A stretch of 64,000 nt of DNA from Marasmius tenuissimus (taxonomy: Eukaryota > Basidiomycota > Agaricomycetes > Agaricales > Marasmiaceae). Shown piece by piece: positions 45,003-55,500 of the stretch. The stretch's first letter is position 1. Every line of letters starts with the position of its first letter. Made by a program: the position numbers and the translations under genes. Below the pieces are notes generated by a model. The model was not told the DNA's origin. It did not search any database and saw only the letters and a program-made list of their open reading frames with translations. Where the stretch lies: NCBI GenBank assembly GCA_029532415.1, contig JAQOTA010000050.1:806001-870000 (forward strand). Reading direction: 5' to 3'.

Positions 45003-46404
45003 ATGGCCTCAGAACAAGAGCTCGCAAAACAAGCCGTGGAAGCTTACACCTCCGTTGAGATGGTTATTGTTCAACCTATCGCCACATTTTCAGTACGTTC
45101 CTCGTTGGTACTGTCCAGCTCTTGTTCTCCTTACAAAAACTCTCTCGTCGCGTTGACAGTCTGTGCTTCTGGTGTATGGTGAGTTGAAACCCATGATGAT
45201 CTACATGTGAGGTATGCTGAGTACTAATGAGAGTAACTTTACAGGAATGTATATCATCATATTTGGGCTGTCTATTAACGTCCTTTGGCGCCGCCGTGGG
45301 TCACCCGGCTCGAAAGCCTACGCAAGATGGATCATCGCCCTTTTTGCGCTGACAACCATTTTCAATGCTACAACTGTGTGGCTCTACATGAAGCATGCTC
45401 TCGTTGGCTTCGATGCCATCAAGACAGGAGATTACATTCCTCTCTCCGACAGCGTACACGGAGTCGAAGATCTCATACCTTCACCAGGTCTACCGCTGCT
45501 ACGTCATCTGGGGATATAGCAAGTGGATTCTTTACCCCTTCGCCCTCGTTGTGCCTATTACAGACAGTGAGTTATTTGTACGTATAGTAGAGATCCACAA
45601 TCTTTACACCACGCATTGCTCCTCTCCAGTGATAGGCCTTGTGGCCACTGCAGTTGCGATCGCAGCTCAATACCGCCTTGATGCAGTTCTTTATGAGAGG
45701 TCCAATGGCATCCTAAAGGTCCTCGTGATAATTACTGCCATATACACTCCTCTCTTGACCCTATTGACGGGTACGTTTAACCTATATCAAATCTATACCT
45801 CTTTGACTGACTGATCGCGTTTGCAGCCGGTCGCATCTGGTGGATGGCCCGTCAAGTAGGGCAGATAAGAGGAGACGGTATATTCAACAAGCATAAGATA
45901 TTCGTTGCAACAATGTGAGCCCTTCTTCAGTTTTCATCCCGTCTTTTTAACTCTCATTGATTAACCGACCATTTCCAGTCTCGAATCCGGACTGCTCTAC
46001 TCCGCCACGCTGGTTATCACTGATGTTTTGCAGTTCGTCATAGATCCCAGAGGTGAGGGCACGGTCCCTTTCGACTTGAATGTCATTTCCGTTCAGATGG
46101 CTGTCAGTATTCACCCTTCATCCCAATCGTTTCGATTTAGCTAACACGCTCGAAATCTTAGGCAATTGCTCCAACTCTTATAATCATACGAATCGCGTAT
46201 GGACAAGCGGTCGAAAGCGTTCAGCAAACGGTCTCGGCACTGCAATGTGCAGAAGGGGGAAACAGTTCCCAGCGACGGTCTACAGTTGCCCATGGCACCG
46301 TCGACCTTCGGCGATCTCTAGGGGGAGTTGAGGAAAGGGCCACTGTGGGGAGATTTGAAACGGAGAAACCACTCTCTAACGTGGCTGGAAACTTTGCGGT
46401 TTGA
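45003..46404 (+). pseudogene. 7TM-9: array member with internal deletion (subgroup A)
   Basis: The first exon encodes MASEQELAKQAVEAYTSVEM and the long exon from about 45245 has MYIIIFGLSINVLWRRRGSP. After GDYIPLSDSV (about 45455) the sequence jumps directly into the intron tail before the VHRCY exon (here VYRCYVIWGYSK, about 45490). The end of the long exon, the LSxFxSxII exon and the FDYLM exon are gone. Reading on gives a stop within about 20 codons. The remaining gap would need an intron of only about 34 nt to be rescued, which is too short. Downstream exons to NVAGNFAV are clean, so the deletion is recent. Loss of span 3 makes function unlikely. Confidence 0.72.
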
Positions 46405-46599
46405 GGTGCGGGGCTGCGTCGACATGGAGGGGTGACTGGCTAGAATACTGTTGTTTTCAATGAATACACGCTTCAATTCTATAATATTTCTCCTTAGGAC
46501 GTTCTTTGGCTCGTTAGCGGGCGGAGATAACGAGCAGCAGAGTGGTTAGTGGGCTCTGTCGACCAACAATAGTCGGCTAAGATCAGGTCGTTCCCAAAC

Positions 46600-46850
46600 G
46601 CTCAGGAAAGAGTACCCGGATATGTATCGGCACTTGAGTTCACGGAAGCGACAAAGTGTTCCAAATCAGCGATGATCGGGATCTGAGGTGCGCAACTCGA
46701 CAACATCAAGCAGAAAAATAGAAGTCTTGTGGTTAGGAGTAGAACAGGAAAGACACTGTCAAGTACAGAAGGGAGCGTGAAAGTTTGAGGTTGCAATATC
46801 CGGAGTCCCTCATTATAGAATCCCACTGATGCAGGGCTTTTATTGTCTGG
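46600..46850 (+). pseudogene. 3' stub of a further array gene, copied from 7TM-8
   Basis: The stretch 46606-46790 matches the last exon of 7TM-8 (43495-43680): AGGAAAG..., TCACGGAAGCGACAAA, GGTTAGGAGTAGAACAGGAA and AAGTTTGAGG at the stop. The match continues into the 3' flank (CCCTCATTATAGAATCCCA against TCCTCATTATAAAATTCCA). Frameshifts are present and no upstream exons remain. Confidence 0.72.
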
Positions 46851-46904
46851 TTATGAGAGGCCTATCGTTCTCATTATTCATGAGCATAGCATAAATCAAT
46901 CCCG

Positions 46905-47165
46905 TGTGACCAAATTGGCTATGGGTCCGTATGGGCGCTCGTTCGCAATCCGGCAGGCGGATTCCAGCCTCTTGCCAGCATAAGGCTGACCAACGCTGAG
47001 TAGACACGGGGGGACATGCGGACCTGAGCACGATGCCGATTGAGTCGAAATACAGGAATGAACGTCCTAGTTCATTTAAATGATTGAATACCTGTAACTC
47101 TTTCCAAGAAAATTTCGGAAGGGACAGACAGCACGAATTCTATTTACACCAGCACCCAGCTTTCT
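46905..47165 (-). pseudogene. Scrap of the RS/His-rich gene
   Basis: TATGGGTCCGTATGGGCGCT near 46919 matches the 3' flank at 34713, and 47020-47140 (GAACGTCCTA..., ACAGACAGCACGAA) matches intron 2 and its edges at 35635-35712. The coding part between is deleted. With the 7TM stub just before it, this repeats the gene order 7TM then RS/His gene seen at 32.9-37.4 kb. Confidence 0.6.
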
Positions 47166-47607
47166 CTTAGTGCGAAACACAGTGAAGAGAAGATGTCACA
47201 AACCATACATCCGTATTACTATGTAGCCGAAATTGCTGACCCATTCAAGCTGCTATCCGAATTCAACGCGAGGCTAATTGGACCCGAACTTGAAGTGATC
47301 GAATCTAAACGCTCCTGCTGTACTGAAACGGTTCCCTCACATCATGATTCTGGATTCCATAGTCAAGTCGAAGAATTCGAGCCAGTCCTGCCATGTACTG
47401 AGTAACTGAACGTGTAATGGAGAATGTTGTCGCGGATTCGTCCAGACTGACAGCCTAGTACCACAGGGCCGACACCAAGTCAGGCTCGCGCCCCTATTCG
47501 GACATTCGTGGGAGCCATGACGTCCGCCTTCTGAATTTATTGTTAAGTACATGAGGCAGGGCCGCAGAAGCTTTTCAATCCCAACCACCAGCATCCCGCC
47601 TCGCACC

Positions 47608-48396
47608 ATGGCTGACGTTGAAGACCGACCACGTCCCAGTCGCTGGAACTCAGAAGACGCAAGGCGACATCTCCTTAATGCAGAACACGTAGTATCCAAC
47701 CGTGTTATGGGCATCTGGTCCGGTTTCGTGGAATTCGCTTTGAGGGACAATGTCCTCGAGGTTGCCGTTGGTTTGATGTACGTTTTTCGCCATCTGAGCT
47801 CGAGCGAACTTGCTAATCCGTATCTTGTGGCAAACAGATTAGCATCACAGTTCACCGCTGTAGTGAACTCGCTGGTCTCCGACATTCTCCTTCCTCCGTT
47901 GTCAATGATGCCTTTCATGTCGAAGAATCTCGAAGAGAAATTCGTGGTTCTATCGAAAGGGCCCCAAGCTTCTGGAGGGTACAACACCCGTCAACAAGCC
48001 TTAGACGATGGCGCTGTCATCATGGCCTATGGGTGAGTCGAAATTGCTCTCCATCCGGGTTCGTTAATTCGGGTGCCTTACTAAAGAGAAAACGTTGGTA
48101 CTAGTCAACTCATCGACAAAGTGTTCAATTTCATCGTCATTGGTCTAACGCTGTACTTGATCGCGACTACCTACGGGTATCTCAGCAACGACCCCATTAT
48201 CAGGCATAGCATCTACTGCCCTTATTGCAGAAAGCAGATTAGTGCGAAGGTAAGTCGTCGTCGGGGAGGCGCGATTCAACTCTGAGTACTGATTTTACCC
48301 TTCTAGGCGAAGAGATGCCCGGTCTGTACCACCTGGATGGATGGTAGGGAGGATAAAGAAACCAGTGCATTTGACCATCGTCACGACTCTGACTAG
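47608..48396 (+). CDS. Large-conductance mechanosensitive channel, MscL type
   Basis: Exons 47608-47777, 47838-48032, 48105-48249 and 48307-48396 join to 199 residues. The core pattern is that of MscL: GFVEFALRDNVLEVAVGLI, then LASQFTAVVNSLVSDILLPP as span 1, and an extended loop of about 45 residues. Span 2 is LIDKVFNFIVIGLTLYLIA. The channel opens under membrane tension and releases small solutes. After span 2 comes a CPYC-x9-CPVC arrangement, a zinc-ribbon-like tail, ending in a charged stretch. The N-terminal ~35 residues are hydrophilic. Fungal relatives are known to me in general terms, but location (plasma or internal membrane) is open. Not duplicated in the window. Confidence 0.9.
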
Positions 48397-48879
48397 TAGC
48401 CACCGCCCTCCGAGCCCCATCGATCATGTTTCTTGTTACCTCGCCTATACTGTTGTTTTCGTTGACTTCTTGCCACGCTTTGTATACAATGTCACGTTTC
48501 AATCTCGATGTTTAGCTTCCTTCTATCAGTTGCAAACGTATATGTTCGACCTTTGCCTCGTCCTGGTCTCTAGCTTGAGTTCAAGTTCGACTTGGCCCCA
48601 ATATGATCGTCGGAGCGATGGAAGTTTCAGTGCAGCAGTCGGTGGAGCAATAGAAAAGACTGCGTTACAATCAACATTCACATACGAGAGTCGAAACTAG
48701 TGTCTGATAGGTGCAAAGGAAAGGCGCAGAACTTCAATTCCGAAGAGGTAAAACGTACGCAAGGGAAACCGAAAGTGAAGAAAACCACTCGCCTCACCAG
48801 GCATAGGAAGCCCACCCCACTCGATGCCCTCAACAGCCTGACCCGTATGTACCCAAACTCCTCTCGAGGCAATAGCCCT
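48397..48879. other. 3' flank of the MscL gene
   Basis: No further gene is recognised. Open frames here are shadows of the decayed gene on the minus strand. Confidence 0.4.
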
Positions 48880-49600
48880 TCCCATCGACGTGTCACTTGC
48901 ATCTCCGTCGACCCGAGCGACACCCTACCCCGTCTAGGGTGCACCCAACCCACTTTCCCTGACCGGTACCAGGCAGACCAAAACGCCCGTATCAAGCAAC
49001 GCTCTCGTCTTCTCCGCCCACGGATAGGTCGAAAAAGCGGCGAACACTTTCGCATGGAGCCCGTATCCCTATCAAGCCCCCTCACCAGCCCATCATACTC
49101 AGACTCCGACCCACGCGAACAAAGAACGCTTATACTCCTCCTTTCCCTGTCCCACCGGTTCTATCGCATTCGTACTTCAACTGACCTCCTCGGCTCGTCA
49201 AGCCAAAAGCCATACGGGGCCAGCCAAAACACATCTCCACTGCCCTTCCTCGAAGCAACGACAGCCCACCCAAAGCCCTATCCAAGTCCATCTTCAATCC
49301 CGACAAAATCCTCCCGGTCCTCGTAAAACGAGGAAAGGCAGCTTTCAATGTATAGGAATGATATCCCGCGTAAGGCTTCGTTCGACGCGGGTACCACTCG
49401 TTCTCGTCTTCGTCTTCGAGCTCGGTTGGTGGTTGAGTGTCGGAAAACGTCGGTAGGTTGGGGCGAGTTAGTCGGGCTGCCAGTGTACCGGTTGTTGAGT
49501 CGAGAGAGGTATCGTGATGTATCTTCTGTAGGCCGCGTAGGGTCGAATTACCTAGAGACGAAACAGCGAAAGCATGAAAGCGTGTTAGGTTGGATCAAAA
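48880..49600 (-). pseudogene. Decayed gene X, left copy (family unknown)
   Basis: On the minus strand, translated scraps in several frames line up with plus-strand scraps at 56760-57320: RPNLPTFSDT, ELEDEDENEWYPRR, YTLKAAFPRF, VVASRKGSGDVFWL and YDGLVRGLDRDT. Frameshifts and a TAG interrupt it. The protein signal is clear because two independent copies agree, but I do not recognise the family. Confidence 0.5.
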
Positions 49601-50873
49601 CAAGAAGAGAGAGAAAGGGGATGCGTACGTGTTTGCCTCTGAATCCATGATCACCCGTAATGCTTCTCTGATCCTGTGAGCGAAAAAGGGTGAGCAACCT
49701 GGTATAGGAAAGCGACGAAAGCTCTATCTTACACCCCAGTGAACAAGCCTATTTTCGTTCTCGCGTTGACCGTTGAGATGCGCTCCCAGTATGTATGTGA
49801 CAGTGCACTCTCGACGCGGACAATGTTGTTGTTAATTGGCGAGAGCGAGTCGGTTCGTCCGTTTTTGACAAGGCACACAACGCCATTGTACAGATAGATA
49901 TTTTCAAGAGCCGTGTAGCCTGCTAGTTGCGATAGTACATCAGTACGACGAAGATAAAACCGAAAAAAAGAGGAGAAAAACTATGCTAGATGCGCACCAT
50001 ATCAACGTGTCTGACAGCTCACAGGACCATCCCAGTGTCCTGTATCCTCCTCCCAAACGTCCTCATGCACCTGCTCGCCATTCCTTTATCCTCTCCAGAT
50101 TGTCCCTAAAGTCGACCACTCTCTCCTCATCTCCCATCCAGAATCGTGTCAGTGGCACGATTGCGGCCAATCACGGATCCATCACTTTCTTTGGCTGTCG
50201 AACAACTAGGTTTTGAATCCCGACCACAAATGTGACGGAAAACTTTTCATGGGCACGATACCGAACGTCTTTGGTCTAGTTTTGACTGCGATTGTCGGAT
50301 AGCATTTCGTTCGTGAGCTCGTCGTCGACATGAGGTTGTTGAGACTGACGGTAGGAGCCTTCGTCTGCGCGAAAGACGGTAAAAGACGTTCTGCGAGCTA
50401 GAACTTGGATATAGGTCGTCTTTCTCTGGGTCCAGTGAAGAGGAGGTACGAGAATATGAAGCTGAAGTCGTATAGGATATGGAGGGCGAGTTCTCTACGT
50501 GTTACCTTTTCAAGGTACAGGCACGTTGAGAACGGCTCGAAACTGGCCCTGTCCGAGCTGGCTCGCTGCTGACAGGTCTTGACACCGCCATATTCGACGG
50601 TCTGGGTCGATTTGTTGACTTTTCGTCCATCAAAGAGGAAGCTGATTTAGCAAAAACGAACTAAAAACAGAAATTTTGAGAGACGCACCTATGGTCGCCC
50701 CAACCAATCTTTTTTCCAGTCGTATAGGTATCTTGGATTGACTTGCGAGTGTTTATGTTCAGGACCGTGCCGTGTGATGATGGTGGTTTTTGGTTGAGAC
50801 AAGAGAGCGCCCAAAAATCAGCTGGACGATTGAGAAGAAAAAGTAACGTGAAAAGTAGTTCACATCATGTCAG
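49601..50873. other. Spacer without recognised genes
   Basis: Short frames only. Part may be the decayed 5' region of gene X. Confidence 0.35.
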
Positions 50874-50974
50874 GGGCCTGACCGGGAATTGAACCCGGGA
50901 CCTCTCCCAAGCGAGCCCTGTGAAGGGCGGGTGTTTGACCCGAAGGGAGAATCATACTACTAGACCATCAGGCC
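50874..50974 (-). tRNA. tRNA-Pro(CGG) with a 29-nt intron
   Basis: Minus strand: acceptor GGCCTGA pairs with TCAGGCC plus discriminator C, and the T arm has GGTTCAATTCC. The D arm has TGGTCTAGTAGTATGA. The anticodon stem CTCCC/GGGAG encloses TTCGGGT, giving anticodon CGG at 50940-50942. A 29-nt intron (50910-50938) sits one base after the anticodon, the canonical place for eukaryotic tRNA introns. All stems are intact. Confidence 0.92.
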
Positions 50975-51523
50975 GTTGAATACAGAGCAGAGTACGGGAT
51001 CTATAGTGATCTGTTCCTGCTTCGATTGGTTCACTGGATTCGATCGTTCTACGCCATGTCGGTTGAACGGGGGGAGTTCGGGGAGAGAAAAATACTGCAT
51101 GACCTTCTTGCTTCCATAAAGAATGGAGCCTGTGATGATGATGTTCACCACTATAACGCTAGACCAAAAGGCCATCCTTATCGTGCCATGAGTGTCGAAA
51201 ACTTGTAGAAAACCGACTTTTATCGGACAACAGGCTCGACAAGATACCACCTTGGCGGTCCCGCTACATACCTGAACACAACGAGGAGCTCTCGTCTATA
51301 TACTCGCGACGGAGCAGTACGGACCCATGGCCGTACTACAGGGAGCAAAAACAAAATTCAACTATCAATGCTGTATAAATCAGTACGTGTATGTATTCTG
51401 AATACATTGCCATGGAAATTCAATCCTGAACTGACTGGAAGTGTGTATCAAAAGAATGTAAGAGCTAAGAAAACAGGGCTTCAATTGATCAATTGATTAC
51501 TGGTACCCTCTATGTCTGCCACC
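50975..51523. other. Spacer after the tRNA and 3' flank of 7TM-10
   Basis: No gene recognised. The right end is the 3' untranslated side of 7TM-10. Confidence 0.4.
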
Positions 51524-53690
51524 TCATACCGCGTCTCCAGCCGAGTCGGAGGGTTGTTGGTCTATCTCAATCCTTCCTAAGGTGCCTCTTTCCTCGACTC
51601 CTGCGAGAGATTGTCGAAGGTTGACTGTGACATGGGCGACCGAGGGGTGTTGTTGAGAGTTATTTATCCCCTCGACAAATTGCAGCGTCGAGACCATTTG
51701 CTGAACACTTTCCACGGCTTGCCCATATGCTATTCGCACGATTATGACAGTCGGAGCGATTGCCTGTGATAGAGTACTTTAGATGATGGGTCAAATCATC
51801 AGATTGAGGGGTAGATACTGACCGCCATTTGAGTAGAGATAACACTGAAATTGAAAGGAAGGAGACCTGTATTATCAGGATCTGTGGTCAACTCAAACAC
51901 AATACCGACCACCTGTGTGGCGGAGAAAAGAAATCCGGATTCCAGACTAGTGCCGATCGGTCGGTCAATATCAAATACAAGCCAAAGGATAAGATGCAAA
52001 AACTGTGAACATACATTGTTGCGAGAAGAATTCTGTATTTGGTATAGACCCTACTCCCAGTGATCTGTCCCACTTGACGGACTGTCCACCAGATACGGCC
52101 AGCTATGGGTCGCAATTAGTTAGTTGAAGAGTTACACATTTGGAAACAACTGAACACACCCGTTAGCAGAGTCAATAGAGAGACATATATGGCGGTAAGT
52201 ATCACAAGCACATATGAGATGTTTTGGATTTTTGTATTGAGAGCTTCATCTTGATTATGATAGGCCACAGTTGAAATTGCACCAAGTACAAGGCCTGTCG
52301 CTGGATAGAGTTGTCAAGGGAGGATGGTTATCATGAACATTTGCCAAATTTGAAGCTTCTCACTGTCTGCGGCAAGCACAACAAAGGCAAAAGGATAGAG
52401 GATCCAATTACTATATCCCCAAATGACATAGCAACGGTGGACCTAGTAGAGAGTTCCTCAAGTTTGTGTACTTATCTATAGTTGCCTGAGAAACCTACCA
52501 TCAAGTAATCAAAGACACAGCTAGGTGGCAAGCAAGTAAGTTGTGAGAATTGATGGAGAAGGTGAAGCTAACCTTAGGACAGCTGAAGAAAATGTAGCCA
52601 AACCACTTGATTAGAAGTAGTCTCAGGCTTCAGCATTTACACCCCATATGCACAAGAGTAACTCAACAGCACATACAATCGTGCAGTCCAATCAGAGGGC
52701 AAGTTACTACTAATTGAGAGCATCTCAAAGAGAGGGACATAATTGCTTGTCTTGACAGCATTGAAAGCAATGAGAGTTTGGTCCATTTCAATCCACACAA
52801 TACTTGATGAGCCAGCATAGTTAAAGTGCACAGTGGGTATAACGAAGTAAACCTCACATGGGTAATACACAGAGTGTTCTTGTAGTCTTGAGATGCTTGA
52901 GAAGAGGTGATAATCGAGTAGATTGTCCTAAGGCTTAAGGCCTTTTGTCCAGTCTTTTATACATAAGTTTCTGGTACATGTAATGGGTATTACACTAACT
53001 GAAACTACTACTAGAAGTAGGTATTCGGCCCTAAAGGCGTAAAAGACATTAGTACTGTGTAAGTACTTCTACCATGAATGGTAGTATGCTTGGTGAGCAT
53101 AGTCGTGTTTGCCTCATGTATTGGAGGCTCTACTTATGCTATTGGATAGCGACTGTCTATAGTGTCATATATGATGAAACTAGATGTACGTAGTGAGATA
53201 CGTAGACAGAGACATAGTACTTGCATGAGGACGCAAGTGTTCTAGAGGCGTAGCTCTATAAATAGTGTGACGCGTAAACAACACGTCAACAGTGTATCAC
53301 ATGATTTCCATCATGTTCAACAATACTGGTGTTGAATATGGTGGTCAGTACAAAAAGGGCAACAATCCATCTTGTGTATGCTTTTGATGCAGAGGATTCA
53401 TGGCGACCCCAAAGGACATTGAGAGACAGCCCAAGTATGATGACATATGTCCCTGTAAAGTTACTCAGATCAGTAGCAGCTGTGTGGAAGCAACCATGAA
53501 TTCTGGCTTACCATACATCAGAAACATCACCTGCCATGAGCATGTCAGTCAATCTTTTGTCAGGAGGGTGTGGAGGGCATAGTTATGCCAAGGAATATAC
53601 TGAAAGCGTGGCAATAGGCTGAACAATGACAGACTTGACAGAGGTGTAAGCTTCCAGGGCTTGTTCTGCAATCTCTTGTTCTGAGGCCAT
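51524..53690 (-). pseudogene. 7TM-10: array member interrupted by a solo LTR (subgroup A)
   Basis: The minus-strand first exon encodes MASEQEIAEQALEAYTSVKS. The third exon starts TYVIILGLSLNVLWGRHESS and runs through span 2 to IFNTSI, where a 518-bp LTR is inserted (52805-53322). Beyond it the exon resumes with VWIEMDQTLIAFNAVKTSNY. Removing the element and one 5-bp duplicate restores an open frame through VHRCYVIWG (about 52440), GLVLGAISTVAY, the GRIWWTVRQVGQI exon, LESGFLFSAT and IAPTVIIVRIAYGQ to the stop at 51524. No other lesion was found, so the insertion alone broke the gene and is recent. Confidence 0.82.
52805..53322. mobile_element. Solo LTR (518 bp) inside 7TM-10
   Basis: It begins TGATGAGCCAGCAT and ends CATGTTCAACA (TG...CA). 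It is flanked by ATACT at 52800-52804 and again at 53323-53327, a perfect 5-bp target duplication. A TATAAATAG motif lies near 53260. The outer 14 bases equal those of the solo LTR at 12241, but the interior differs in length and sequence. Confidence 0.9.
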
Positions 53691-53739
53691 GTTGTGCACC
53701 GTGTGGAGTGTTTTTGAAGGTATAATGGAAATGACTGTG

Positions 53740-53748
53740 TCTTTTATC
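53740..53748 (-). promoter_or_regulatory. GATAAAAGA box of 7TM-10
   Basis: Minus-strand family box about 50 bp before the ATG at 53690. Confidence 0.45.
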
Positions 53749-53840
53749 CGCAGACTGCTCCCATTTTATCTCCCATTCATCAGTATTATGATAGATACAG
53801 TCACAATGAGCAAAAGGCAATCCACACTGAAAGTAGAAGA

Positions 53841-54312
53841 CACTAGGGGCAGAAGGCGTCTCAATTGAGTCTCATCCGAGACGGTCTCGGGTGAGAGCAA
53901 CTTGAGAAGTCGCCTCGAGGCCTCCATGTGCCTAATTGGCGGAGTTTGGAACCTGAGGAGTACTAACACGGCTGTAGTCACACAGAGCTCAATCTCACAT
54001 TTTGCCTCAGGCCCCTATGTCGTGCCCGCAAATCAGTTGTCGGGTCCCAAAAAGTCGAAAATTTTTCGGTGGGGGTCCTTTTATAGTTGAGATTTCAGGT
54101 TCAGCGGACAAGTCTCCGGCGTAAACAAGGTATATTCTCAATAATAGACATGATGACCATCACAGGTTGGGCTCACCAAGTCTATTGAGTCCCAAGGGTG
54201 CATTTGAAATCCCGCTGATTGAACTCAGGGAGGTCTTAAGTTGCTCTCAAGTTGCCCTCGCCCGAGACCGTCTTGGTTGAGTCTCAACTGAGACACTTTC
54301 TGCCCCCCAGTG
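53841..54312. mobile_element. CACTA-type non-autonomous DNA transposon (472 bp)
   Basis: The left end CACTAGGGGCAGAAGGCGTC and the inverted right end CACTGGGGGGCAGAAAGTGT continue as imperfect terminal inverted repeats of about 70 bp, including GAGACGGTCTCGGG on both sides. The element is flanked by AGA at 53838-53840 and 54313-54315. CACTA-like termini with a 3-bp target duplication are the marks of EnSpm/CACTA elements. The interior has no transposase frame. It lies about 150 bp upstream of 7TM-10. Confidence 0.8.
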
Positions 54313-55086
54313 AGATGTGCGATTGATTTTCTATGAAAGTTCTGGAGGGCCTATCGCAGTTGCCTGAAACAGAGCACACGCACCTCCATAATATCATCTA
54401 GAACAAATAATACTGGTGGCATTCCCGGCGGGTTGGTGCTCCCTGACTTGGCGTACCCAGACACTCTGAGCTCAAGAGCGAGGGGAGATACATCCCCATC
54501 CAGAGTCGTAGTGGGCTGAGTTCGAGGCGCCAAACAATGCGGCTTTGAATCGCTGCCCAATGCGCTGGGACCACTATAAACTCTCACCGCCCATGCGGCA
54601 CGAACGCTGGTGAGTCATCTATCGATTCCCTATTGAAATGAGAATTAAGTATGGAGGGAAATCCCATCACCAAAATCCCAAACAGTGCCTGAATTCAAGG
54701 GGTTCTGCTGCCGCCACTTCCCTATCGAGATCGTGTCGGAAGTTGCGCGTGGTCAAAGCTGGCGGCGGTGGTGGCATCTACTTCGAATAATCAGCGAAAG
54801 ATGGGTACGGGTCACTTGGAGTAACCCCCATCATGGAGCGATCATGATTATGTTACCACCTACCTCGCCGATATCGCGTCAGAACTGCAAATTCAAGTTC
54901 CCGCCTCCAGTTCTCATTTCCCTATCAAGATGGTCAAAGTCAAACCTGGCAGTGATGGAATCTGCTCCAAACCGATCAAAGATGAGTACGAGCCATCCGT
55001 AGCGGGTCATACCTCAAATTGGCCCTGTTTCTACCACCCACCTCGTCAATCCTGTGTTAGGACTACAGGGTCAAGTGGGGTCCCTT
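54313..55086. other. Spacer with two loosely similar blocks
   Basis: Blocks near 54700-54880 and 54890-55070 resemble each other (CTTCCCTATCGAGAT / TTTCCCTATCAAGAT; GATGGGTACGGGTCA / GATGAGTACGAGCCA). They look like an old tandem duplication. No gene is recognised. Confidence 0.35.
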
Positions 55087-55500
55087 TCAAAGTATAAACC
55101 TGTTTCCAGGTCTGATTACACCAGTAGTATACCGTCGTCCGTTGATTCGCTCAGTGACAGTCGCCGAAATCAATGTCCTTAGTACTTCATGAAGCAAATG
55201 AGAAGAAGGGTGAGAGTAGGTATTGCTGTTAGCGACAGCAATCTGAGTCGGAAATGGTGGAAGTAGATCATGGAAGGGAAAGAACAGACGCGGTCCGAGC
55301 GCGTCAACCAACTCATGTGACCGGACCGGAAGACCGGTGTCAGGCACATGTGAAAAAACGGGTTTCAACGGTTTGACGCTTGGACCAAGCTGCAGCGATC
55401 TTGTCCAACCAGGTGTCAGTGATATTTCCTCTGAAACCAAACCACCACCATTCATGTTAATGTCGGCGTCACTCACTTCCTCCAGTTAATAAAAGAAGCC
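55087..55500 (-). other. Possible minus-strand gene piece, unresolved
   Basis: An open frame of 129 codons (55476-55087) starts with an ATG, but a good donor (GTGAGTGAC) and acceptor (TTGGTTTCAG) bracket its first codons. Those bases may instead be a 50-nt intron of a longer gene. No family is recognised. Confidence 0.25.

Noticed and set aside
45466..45499. A 34-nt intron that would rescue 7TM-9
   Set aside because: It has GT...AG ends and keeps the frame, but all other introns in the window are about 45-75 nt. The bases match an exon body fused to an intron tail, so deletion explains it better.
48700..49326. A 208-codon plus-strand frame as a protein gene
   Set aside because: Alignment with the second copy shows that the conserved protein lies on the opposite strand; this frame has Ser/Pro-rich noise composition.
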